The notes under the pieces were generated by a model. The model had not been told where the DNA came from. It saw only the letters and a list, made by a program, of their open reading frames with translations, and made no database searches. Position numbers and translations under genes: made by a program. DNA of 64,000 nt from Doryteuthis pealeii (lineage: Eukaryota > Mollusca > Cephalopoda > Myopsida > Loliginidae), in NCBI GenBank assembly GCA_023376005.1, contig CM042145.1:57939040-58003039 (forward strand), written 5' to 3'. Within the stretch, counting starts at the first letter, position 1. Each line of letters opens with the position of its first letter. Below, piece by piece: positions 22,901 to 34,900 of the stretch.

Positions 22901-25900
22901 CTGGTGGGTGGAGTGTCGCGGAGGTCGATACGGGCATCGACTCCACGGACTTTTGTTTAAAAGCGATTGAATGACACAAACCAGGTAAAGGAGGACGAAC
23001 GAGGAGATTTGGTTAACAAGAAACAGAAATCTTTATTACCGAAGTACACAAAGATGAAGTATGAAAGTTGAAGGATATTGGTCGGGTCGTTGGTATCTTA
23101 GTCCGGGAAGAGGTCGATTGCGTTAGATGAATCGGTCGTGTAGACGATCGGGAATGTGCACGATGGGCACTGCGGGTTGAAGGTCGATGTAGATCAGAGC
23201 TGAACGTGATAGGTCTTCCGGAGGCTGGAGATGCGTTGATGATCCAATATGAAGTAATGCTGGTAGACGAGGGTAGTAGCTGGTCGCTGAAGGAAGAGTC
23301 GAATGAGAAGGCTGGTTCGAGGCTGGATCGGCGGTAGTCAGGGTCGTCGGCAGCGAGAAGTAGAAACCTGGCGGGGCCAAGTCGAGGCAGGTCTGGTCAT
23401 CGGTTAGCTGGGACGTGTGCAGTTTGCCAATGCGTGGGATACTGCAGGATGCGTCGGCAGCGAGGGTCGAGGAACGGGGTACCAAGGCGTAGTCGAGCGA
23501 TGGCAGCGGACTGGTCGGTGGTCAGTCGGAACGTGTACGGTTTGCCGGTATGTTGGGATACCTTAGGCACGTGTGTGTGGTTCACCAGCGGGTCGGTGGT
23601 ACCGTGTGAGGTCGGCGGGGAGCGTGGACCGAGACGAAACCGAACGAAAGGGCCGTGACCGAGGTAGCCACGAGCAGGTACCGAGAGACCTAGGCAGGGC
23701 CTAGGTACAGGATCGAACCGGAGCCGAAGATGGCTAGAGAAAGCCTGAGGAGAAGAGAAGTGAAACGACTAAGTTGGTCCTGAAAAGGACCGTTGAAGGA
23801 GAGGCTGGCGCATGGAGCTGGTCGAGCAGGGTTGCACTGAAAGGGCAGGCATAGGTCGTCGAAAGGACTGGAACTTCGGCGGGCAGGAACGGAGTAGTAA
23901 CAGCTAGCTGGAGACAGGAGACGGGAGGCAAGAACCGGGAGCCGAGATGTGTATGCGAGCCAAGCCGAGGTCGAAAAGAGAAGAGAGAGAGAGGGTTTTG
24001 CCAGGAATGGAATCTTGCCCTAAGGCTCACCAAACTGGACTTGCTCTTTAGCAACTGGAGGCAACTTGGGTCGGTTTGATCGAGTCACCGAGGTGATGAC
24101 CGCTGCAGCGAGCCCAAGTGCGCATGCCCAGCGCAGGGAAGCCAGACAGAATCCAGTCAGCCCGACCCCGTAGGGTCGCTGTCGTTGCCCTGAAACCCAT
24201 TTCTTAACTGGAAATTCTCGCCGCTAACATGTCGAGTTTCGTTGTGGAAATGCGTTTGCCGGCAGAACTAATTATACGCAAGTGGTCAGAACCGAACTTT
24301 CGCAAGGCAGAAAGCCGTGACCATCTATAACCTCTCGTTGAGGTTGTTACGGCCTGGTGCAGGTTGTAATGCACAAAAAGCGCACATTCGTGCAAGAATG
24401 TGGGTATTTTGGTCAGTTTAGCGACGGAAGTGGGAGAACAAAGTCTGTGAGGTGAACTAGACCTTGCTTTGAAATTTGGCCGGCTGCCGACCGCCTGCTT
24501 TGACCCAGTTAAGTTGGAAGTCTGAGAGAGGAAGGAGGCGAGTAAGGAATCGAGTAATTTGGAGCGTAGTAGTGGACGTGACAGGAGTATGATGTTGAAA
24601 GACCCCAAACTTCTCAGTGACCCATGCATACTATGCATGAATGACAACACCTACTAATGACCCAAATGTAGGAGCATATATTTAAAGGAAAAGCATGAAT
24701 CCATCAGCTCTCCCCACAGCTATGGGTAAATTATAAGGCATACTCTGTGTAGAACTTGTCAGGATCTCATCTATAGCTCAAATAGATCTAGTAATACCTG
24801 AAACCACCAAATATTATATAATTGTACTAACTATTAGTATTAGGTAGAAATATATAAAACTACTTATTATCAATTAGGAATAGCTACAAGAAATCATAGA
24901 TTTTAGCAGCATCATGTAGATTCACATTCTCAAAATAGGCAATATTTAGTTCTTTCTTCAGGTTGATGGTAAATATGAAGTGTTTACTTATTTGATGATC
25001 ATGCTGAAAAAGGAATTTATGGGAAGAAAAAAGAAAGAGACAAAAATATGGTTTCAGCTTCATTCACTGGTCATAGACACCACGTGGCAACGAAATATCT
25101 CCCTGGCCAATAGTAGCAACTAGACACAGTCAAGGCCTAAACTTGAATGACCAAGAGATCCTCTTGGGGGTCGGAAGTGGGTCCTTTTTCCCACACATGC
25201 ATGGAGGGTTCTTTCAGTGAAGGCTTTTTTTTTCAGAATACAAGGTGTGTCAAAAAATACAAAAAATCTTGACACTTTTTTGACACACCTTGTGTATATA
25301 TATATACATACCAACTGCTCCACATGAGTAGGATGTGATACAAGATCAATTTTATAAGTAGAGTTTAACAGGTTTGAATTCAGAGTTTTCCTTCTCCAAG
25401 ACAGGTTGTGTAACCCAGGTTAAAGAGCACAGTCTGCCCTACTATTTACCTATAGCTGGAGAGGAATAGATTTCTCAAGGGTATTATTGTTATGTGAAAT
25501 GAAAACAACCTCGTCCTGGATTTGAACTTGGGATGCACAATCCATATATATGCACAGATCAGATAAGTTGGCAGTGACCAGTATCAAACCCTGAAATTTG
25601 CGATTAGCAGATGCTCTACCAACTGATGAAAACCAACCCTAAACGTATTGGAAATAGAATCTGACAAGATGTTAAGAAATAGAGGTTGAAAAACTAAAGT
25701 TAACAGCAAAATGTAAAATAAAAGTAAAGTTACTGCACAGATTCAAGCTGTGCTACTCATGCACTGTTTTGATAACGGCTAGTATCAAACCAAGAAACAT
25801 GTGCTTCCTAGGTGGATGCTCTACCGACTGAACAACAGGAGTCCTTGTGATGTGGTGGATAATGTGCTGAACTGCAACATCATAGTAAGTTCCAACTTTA

Positions 25901-28900
25901 ATCATATTATTACAATGGCGTATTTTTCAAAGACAATTAAAAAAGCCGATGGCATTGTGGCTATCATGCTGGACAGTGTCATCATAGTTGGGCTATTACA
26001 TTCACTTTTGGACTAATACTCTTGGGAAAGGTATGAACCACATCATCCTTTCAGCTATGGGATAAATAGTACATTTACTGTTCTTCTACAAGGATGGCTT
26101 TGGTATTAAATAAACCATGAAGATTGATATGTCATTAAGCAAAGATATCAAAGCCATAAAAGCCAGAACATTAAGATACATTGCAAATGTACAATGATGA
26201 TTTACAATAAATATGATTGACTAGGAACTATAAGGTTCCATGTTCAATACTGGCTGTTGCACAGGGATCTGTGTGATAAAGTAAGGAGCTGATGGTAGGT
26301 GTGGGGCTCCATCTCAGATGCTAAAATAATCTTCTTTGTCTAGTGCTAGTGAAAAGGAGATAGACACCATCACTGTTTGCCTGATGCAGACTCTAGTTCA
26401 CCCCGACGACTTTACTTTTTTTTTTACAATAAAATATGAAAAGAACCTCATTCAAAGTGTTTTTTTTTTTTTAAAGAAATGCAAAGTATCTTCAAACTTT
26501 TTGCCTGTACCACATATATGAAAACAAAAACAATGAAATAACATAGGACAGTTATTTATTAAAATCTGCTTTTTAAAATCATTATGCAAGTTATATGTCC
26601 CATGACAGTGATAAACAACATTTATTAGTACATATGATGCACATTGCACATTGATCATGCATATTAACAATGTTTTCCCAGTACCCCAGGAATTTCAAGA
26701 GAAATACAAATGGAACTGAGCAATTTTGTCACCCAACCCAAGAGAGACTTGCTCCTCTGGGGTACCCCCATTTAAACCAACCTTGTGTGATATTTTGGCC
26801 TCATGAGAAGCTTAATAGATCCTGCATAGCATATTAATGATTTAACATGATGTACAAAGATTTGATGTTAGCACGGTGTGAAAATACAGAAATTTGCATT
26901 TATAAAAGATTGATAAAATTGATAGCAAACAATTTGAAAGTAAGAAACATTTTTCTACAATGGTTCAAAAGAAAATAATTGATGCATTAGATTAGAATAT
27001 CTTTGTTTGATTTGGTGGTTTGTTTTGAAGGCTATCACAATGCAAGTGATATTTTTATCAGCAGAATAAATATAAATATGTTTTATAATTTGCTTGAAGC
27101 ATTGCGTTTATATTAGTTTGGTGGTTGGTTTTGAAGGCTATCACAATGCAAGTGTAAAGAAAGTTAATGTAACTATGGTGTTGTTTGTTAAGCTTTAATT
27201 TATTCTTAATATTTAAAGATAAAGATCTCCTCCTCAGAAGATTTTTGAAGCTCTGAAGGCGCTGCTAGGTATAGTCCATTTAATTTTGTGTCTTATATCT
27301 TCTAAATTCTCTTCTTAATAAACAAAAATGGGTAGGCCAAACTTGGAATGATAATTAGACATTGTCGGACAGACACACATATATAAACACACATGAACAC
27401 ACAGAGACACACATACACACGCAGAGAATTTGGAAGATATAAGACACAAAATTAAATGGACTATACCTAGGAGCATTATTTTTCTTTACACTTGCATTGT
27501 GATAGCCTTCAAAACCAACCACCAAACCAATATAAGCACAACGCTTTAAGCAAATTATAAGACACTTTTATCTTTATGTTTATTCTGCTGATAAAATTCT
27601 AGATCGAGTATTGTTTGGGCATTTTTAGGATTTTATTAATCATTCATTGAACCTTTTGTGGAAGAACAAAAGTTAGTTTCATATATTGTTTTCTTGTACA
27701 GAATAAATGTGAGAACAATTCAGGATGAAATAATAACAAGAATATTTCATTGCTCGAGCAAACTTAACAGAAGAGAAACATTACATGAAATACAAGGAAG
27801 AGCTTATACAGAGGTGTATGGAGGTGCATGTGGTGTAATGGTTATCATCTTAGGAAATGGACATAGAGACATGAGTTCAAATCTTGTAAGAGGCTGGTTA
27901 CATTTCATATAACATTAATAGCCTTGAAAAAGGTATGAATTCATCCATTCTTCCTCCAATTATGGGTAAATAGTAGGACAGACTGGACTCTTTAACTTTG
28001 ATATGGCAACCTGTCTAAGAGAAGGAAAACTCTGAATTCAAAGCTGTTAAACTCTGCTTAAAATTGATCTTGTGTAACATCCTGCTTGTGCAGAGGGGTT
28101 GGTTAAATACATATACAGCAGTGTATGAGCAAAATATCTCGATAAATAAAGGAATCTTTTAGTAGAGAAAGTCTCGAGTTCTTGATATGTCACTGGTTGA
28201 AAAGGAAAGTGTAAAGACTTACATGTTAAGCATGTTATCGTGTTCATGTGACATGAGGTTGCTGGGGTGCAAAGCCCCCTGTCCAGGGATAGTAATGCAA
28301 CTGATGCATTGTTACTTCTTTTGAGGCAGGAAGGTAAATGTGGGTTTTGACTTTGCTGCTTCCACTTTTATAATGTCACTATATATATAAATAGCTATAT
28401 TATATATATATATTTATATATTATATATATAAATAGCTATAGCTATATAGATCATGCCACCCAGTAGCTATTTGCAGATATGGTAGGTAACTACCTCTCA
28501 TATCGCCTAGCATCAAATAAAAAAAACATGGCAAGTAAGGAATGTAATTCCTATGATTTTAATATTTTTATTATTTCACTCTTTGTGAGTTTTTTACACC
28601 AGCAATAGCTGCTGGTATTTCACTGGAGTCTGAGTGACAACAAGACTCCTCAGGTCTGCAGGACTCTTCTGAGTATTCTTGCTGACTTCAACAATGTTGT
28701 TTCTTGTATGGTCTCAATTCTTCCTCTGATTTCTAGTTCCTCTAGTCTCTTTTTCTAAACTTTTGGGGACTGTTCCAAGTGCACCAACTACAATTGGTAC
28801 TGCTTTCACACTCATATTCCATAGCTTTTTCCATTCTCTAGCAAGGTCCAGGTACTTGTCTATCTTTTTGTTTCCTTTCATTTCCCCCCTGTGATCTGCT

Positions 28901-31900
28901 GGAACTGTAAAATATACCAGTTGGCAAGTTCTCTTTTTTATTTTTTTTTGTTAATAAATACTAGGTCCAGTCTTCTGGCTGGAATAAGGTGATCCATCTT
29001 TATCTCAAAGTTTTATTATTATTTGGTTTTCATTATTTGTACCTTTTTCTTTCAGGTTAGTTCGGAAAATGATTTTGTTTTGGATACAAGTGGGAAGTTT
29101 GTTCAATATGATACACTTCAAAGTGATCCAAAGTACATCAATATGGCTAGTCACTCCCCTCCACGAGAAGAACCAAGCCCGACAGGTAGTCCAACTTCTT
29201 TACCGTCAACTTCAATGGGTAAGTATCTGGATTGTTTTTCTTAAATCTTATGTTATATATTAAAAGAATTGTCTATGGGGGAGTGGTTGGTTGTTTGTTC
29301 TATGTGGTTTAAGTTTGTTTGTATTAGTGTATAATCCCCAATATAGTTGATTCTTCCTTCTTGTGGGCTGGTAAGCTGAAAGAGAATTTAGAAAAAGAAG
29401 CGAAAAGAACAGAGATAAGGATGACTTAGGGTAAGACTTTTTTTTATTCGTTGATTCACACTATTTCTTTGAGGTGGAATATTTCCTAAGCAAATCAATA
29501 GGTGTTTCTCCTTCAAAGTCTTGGAGTAAAAAAGGCCAAGAGACCTTTTTGGCGCCAAAAATTCAGAATTTTTTTGCACATGCTCAGAGGGCTCTTCCAG
29601 TCTGAAGCCTTCTGGGAGATTGTTACATTTTGTGTCTTTTATTTTTTTTTATATTTAATTTAATTTTGTTTTATTTGGTTTAATTTTATTTTTATTAATC
29701 CCCACATGTCTCCTACTTTTATCTTAGCTTTTGAAATGTTTAGTTAATTTTTCTTAATTCAAAATCAATTAAAAAATTTTTAGTTAATTAATTTTAAAGG
29801 TTTTAGTTAATTTTTCTTAATTTTATTATTTTTATCACTTAATTCTATAAGGAATATCATGTTTATCAGCTGCAACTAAAAATTTCAAAGAATGAAAAAA
29901 AAAAAATGTCAGTACTACTGTATGGCTGCACTACTTGAACTCTAACAAAACCCTTGTAGAAAAAGCTGGATGGGAACTGTACAAGGATGCTGCATGTTGT
30001 CTTGAACAAATTTTGAAAGCATCATCCTACAAAAAAGCAGATGTACAGCCAATTGCCTTCTATCACCTACAGTGTGTGTGTGTGGGGGGGGGGAATAAGT
30101 ATTTCATCCCCTGCTGATTTTCTGAGTTTGACACTTTACAAAAATAGGAATGGTACATAACCGGTCTGTAGGGCCTGAATCATTGTTGGTTGGTAGGGGG
30201 TAAAATATTTATTTTTTCTATAAAAAACAAATAAATATTCAAAAATAAATAGAATGTGATTTTCTAGAGTTTTATTTAATATTCTATCTTTCACTTTCCA
30301 GGCAGACCTACCCTGAAAATTATAGACCATTCTTATTTTTGTAAGGTGGAAAACTTAGAAAATCACCAGGGAATGAAATACTTATTTTTGCCACTGTAAA
30401 CCATCTGGGTGAAATGAACAAGATATGCAGGACAATGCTGGAGAAACAAAGATGAGATCATATGACATTCCCCTGTGAGCACATGAACATGGACACACCA
30501 GTGTGGGGTTGGCCAGCAAAAATGACATCAATCAACTCTATAAGAATACTGGATGCTGTAGTGATGGCTGATAGGGATGGGTGGTGAAGAAGAGTCATGA
30601 AGATCTGTGTATGACATCATCATCATCTTTTTATCCATCAAATTATCATTTCTATGTTAGTGAGTAATAAAAACTAGACGAATTTCGAACCTATTCAGTC
30701 TCTATTGTAACAGCTATAGTGGTTTAGTTTATTTGTTTAATGGCATATCAACACTTTATGGGTTATTTAATACTGAAATTTGATTCAAATTAATTGTATC
30801 CAATTATATAGTTTCAAGTATTACTAATAGATAATAAAAGTAAGTAAAGTCAGTATTAGCCAAACAGCAAGGGAGTCTGTCCTCTTTTCACTAGCACTAG
30901 ACCAAGGAGATTGTTTTTTAGGGTCTAAGGTGGAGTGCCACACCTACTATGAGCTCCTCATTTTACCACATAGATCTATGTGCTACTCATATGCTGAGTT
31001 GGTGAGGGCTGGTATTAAACCAGGATCCTTGAGATTCCCAACTGGACACTCAACCAACTTAGTAATAATAATAATAATAATAACAATAACAATTATTTGT
31101 TTGCATATAATTATATGGTATCAAGTATTCTTATCCAATACTAATAATTTCCATACATCTATGGTCAAGTCCCACTGAAACCACCGATTCCCACTAGATC
31201 ACCAAAGTTGAGCAGTGATGAGCCTGTTCAATACTTAATTGGTTGACCATTTAAGCAACAGCAGGTACTGTGGGCAACTTGCGTCCTTTGTTTACCAAAA
31301 TGACTTAATTAGGCATTAAATGACCCAAAAGAGGGTTGATATACTGTAAAACAAAACAACCCACCAACCATAATTTGTATACAGATCTATTTGACCCATA
31401 GATGAGACCCTAAAAGATACTACCACACTAGATCAGAGTGGACCTGGGAGTAATGGCAACAAAGGAATAAGTCCAAACTCTCCAGAACTGGAACTTCACC
31501 CCTGGGGGTAGTCTAATGTTATACCTAAGACATATAACATGTATGATTACCTAGCATAAAATAACCCAAGACAAGTTGATATGCCATTAAAATCCATCAA
31601 CCAATTAATCAACTGAAAACTTGCTCTACTCAATGATGTCATTGTGATCCTTGTGTCTTTTTTTGTTTTCTTGAAAATAAATAAAAGGTTTTATTTTTGG
31701 AGTATCATATAACAATATTTGAAGTTGTAATGTGCATTCATATAGATACTCACACAAGTATAATTTTGATTTTTTGGACTGTTGTCCTCATCTTTATTGT
31801 GGTATGTAAAATCACAATGTTTTGTTTGCTGTATCCTCCAGCCTTCCTCAGGTGTTTCCTGTCTATCCGAGCATAGTAATGACCCAACCTGGGAAATCAT

Positions 31901-34900
31901 TTTGAATAGTTTTGAATACAGGAGGATACAGTGGTTGAAATGTTGTGATTTTGCATACCACATTAAAGATGAGGATAACAGTCTGAAAAATCAAAATTAT
32001 ACATATCAAGGCTTATCTAAAAAAATTCAGACAAATGATACATACAAGTATATGATAATTTTTATATGGTTTCTTTCAAAATATAAATATAAACTTGAAT
32101 TCTGAATTCTTTTGTTGTAAATGATTTTAATGAAATTTTAAAAAAATATATAAAAAATAAAAGGCTGTAATTCTTGCCAAGAGTTGTATGAAAAAACTGG
32201 AAATAGAAATGTTAGCATTTTAAATTTTTATTGGATACATTAAATTTGGGTCAGAACTTGAACTTGTATGTGAAAATAGCCATAAAGGGAGCACATCTGT
32301 TAAAAAGAACAAAAATAAAGCAGTAAATTAAAAAAAAAAAAATTGAAATAGATCACTAAGTAGACCCGAGCCTATTCTAGTAGTGACCACCACAAGTGAA
32401 GATTTAAGAGGTTTGAATTCAGAGTTTTTCCTTCTCCTAGACTGGTTGCCTAACCAAGGTTAAAGAGCCCAGTCTGCCCTAATATTTATCCATAGCTGGA
32501 GGGAGAATAGTTGGATTCATACCTTTCCCAAGGGTATTAGTGCTATGTGAACTGTGGCTTCGTCCAGGATTTGAACTCGGGTTAACGAGTCCATTTCCAA
32601 TAATTTCTTGTTAGTATCATTAAAATAGAAAATATCTATCATGTGGCACAAGGATTGGTGTTCAAATCTCCCCTGTGATGTGGACGTTGCAACTAGTGTG
32701 TGTTCTTTTTGTGAGGAAAGAAGGTGAAAAAGAGATTAATTGTATTTTTCCATCATTCTGGTATTTATTGATTAATTCTTCTGTGGTTGCCATGGTTTCT
32801 GAATTGTATTGTATTTAATGACATTTTATTACATTTGAAGTTTTCAATCTCTTCTTTTTAAAGAAACTCTAAAGGGTATTTCTCTCCATTTTTTTTTAAC
32901 CATGAAACTGAGAGAATGAACAATAACCAATTTGGTTCAGCTAGTATCTAATTTCATCTTATTGTGGTATCTGCCTTATCAGCTGGGACTGGGGATGTAG
33001 AATATGCCAATTGCACCTCTACAGAGGGATAAATCTTCCATCCAATGGAGCCACCTGTTGGCCATGGGTGGCAACCTGTAATGGTTGAGAAGTCAATCGT
33101 GGTTGCTGGGTGGTCCGTAACCAAGGTACTAAGGGGTCACGTGACATGCAACAATCCACTTTGGCCCTTACTTGGGCTAGATGGATTGGTTGAGTGGTTC
33201 AAACCAATCAATCGACATTGCCAATGTGGTTCAGCTAGTATCTAACTACATGTCCTTAGTTGCCATAACTGCTCTGTCAGCTGGGGCTGTAGAATATGCC
33301 AACTTCATCTCTGCAGAGGGGTAGCCCCCACATGGGTCCACCTTTTGGCCATGGGTGGTGACCTGTAATGCCTGGGGACAGGATTGAGGTGGCTGAGTGG
33401 TCCATGACCTGGGTACATGACATGCAGCAATCCTCTTTGGCCCTTACTTGGGATAGATTGGCAGATCAGTCGGTTGGTCATGTGAAGCCCTAGCAACTCT
33501 ATAATTATCCTGACCATATTCTTGAAATTGCTCTTATGGCAAATACCCAACCCTTTTTTATCATATATGTGCTAGAAGGTGGTGGCTGAGGGTCAATCCC
33601 CAGTATTTATTTACATGAAGTTAATGAAAATTATTTCTATTAATGTATTAATACACATGAAGTCAAACAAATTATATTAAAAAAAAACAAGATTTGGCAT
33701 TAGATACACCACAAGGGTTGATATGCCATTAAAACACCAACCAAGCAACTATAACGTAGGTGCAACGTTATACATACTTTGGATACAAATAACTCCGACG
33801 AAGGTTAATAGACAAACATTTAATAAACACAGCACATGGATAACAGTTGATACAACGTTCATAGTAAAGAGTACATATAAAAAGGGGTACACAAATAAAG
33901 ATAAGAAACATTCATGAATGATACAGATATAACATATATGAGTACAGACATGAGACTAGGAATAGTCCATGCTGTGAAGACTTACAGTAATGTAAGGGGG
34001 CAGAGCCCCAACGAGAGGGGTTAGCTAAAATCTACCCCATGTGGCTCGTAGTTGGTGAAACCGGCAAAGAGGCCGAAAGGATTTGAAACCGGCGCTTAAA
34101 TACTATGGTGCCCCTGGTGGGCATCATCAAACTAAAAAGGGCAGACAACTCCACCAGGCGAATACAAACTAACGCTACACAACCAACCATCAGTTGTAGT
34201 ATGTAATATATACTAGGGTGAGTCAAAAGATTTTGCTATATTTTGATGCAGCATTTCAAGCTGTGGAGGGTTCCTGTTATTGGTAATATTGTGGTAGTGA
34301 ATATGCTAACACAATGAGCATTGCTTCACTCTTCAGTGTGTGTGATTTGAAAGCCACACAGATGGATGAGTAACCCGGACTAATTTTGGAATTAATGCTT
34401 TACAAGTTCAAATTTGGTCATTACATTATGGAAGCAACCAAAAAAATTTGTGTAAGAATTGAAGGAGGAGTACAGTATCCAGATAGTTCAATAACTTTCA
34501 CGTATAAAGGAGCAACAGAAGATTGACTCAGAGTGATGCGAGTTGATCTCCAACCACGAACGTTGTTTCGTATTCTCAGATTGCAAACACACGTGCGACA
34601 ACTTTCCAAGATAAGTAATCTTACCAAGAGACTTTTTTACCTTGCCGGTCGGAAGCCATTTTTTGTTATTTGTATTACTTGTAATAAATTATTATTACAA
34701 CCACTCAATCTTCTCGTTTATGTATTTCCAATACATAACAAGTATCCAGATAATTCAATAACTTTCACTAGGTTAGTAAGAACCTCAACAATCAGGCAAA
34801 ATTAGGTAAGCCTAAAGCCATTGATTCCAAGGCTGTAATGCATGTTATCCAGCCAGTAGCATTCATGGTCATTGGCATTTCAGTCTTGGAAGACTATAAT

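Noticed and set aside
24204..24650. 148-codon minus-strand ORF, plus ORFs at 23123-23485 and 23734-24054
   Set aside because: They lie in the GC-rich solo LTR, where stops are rare; no recognised domain, and the first crosses the LTR boundary.
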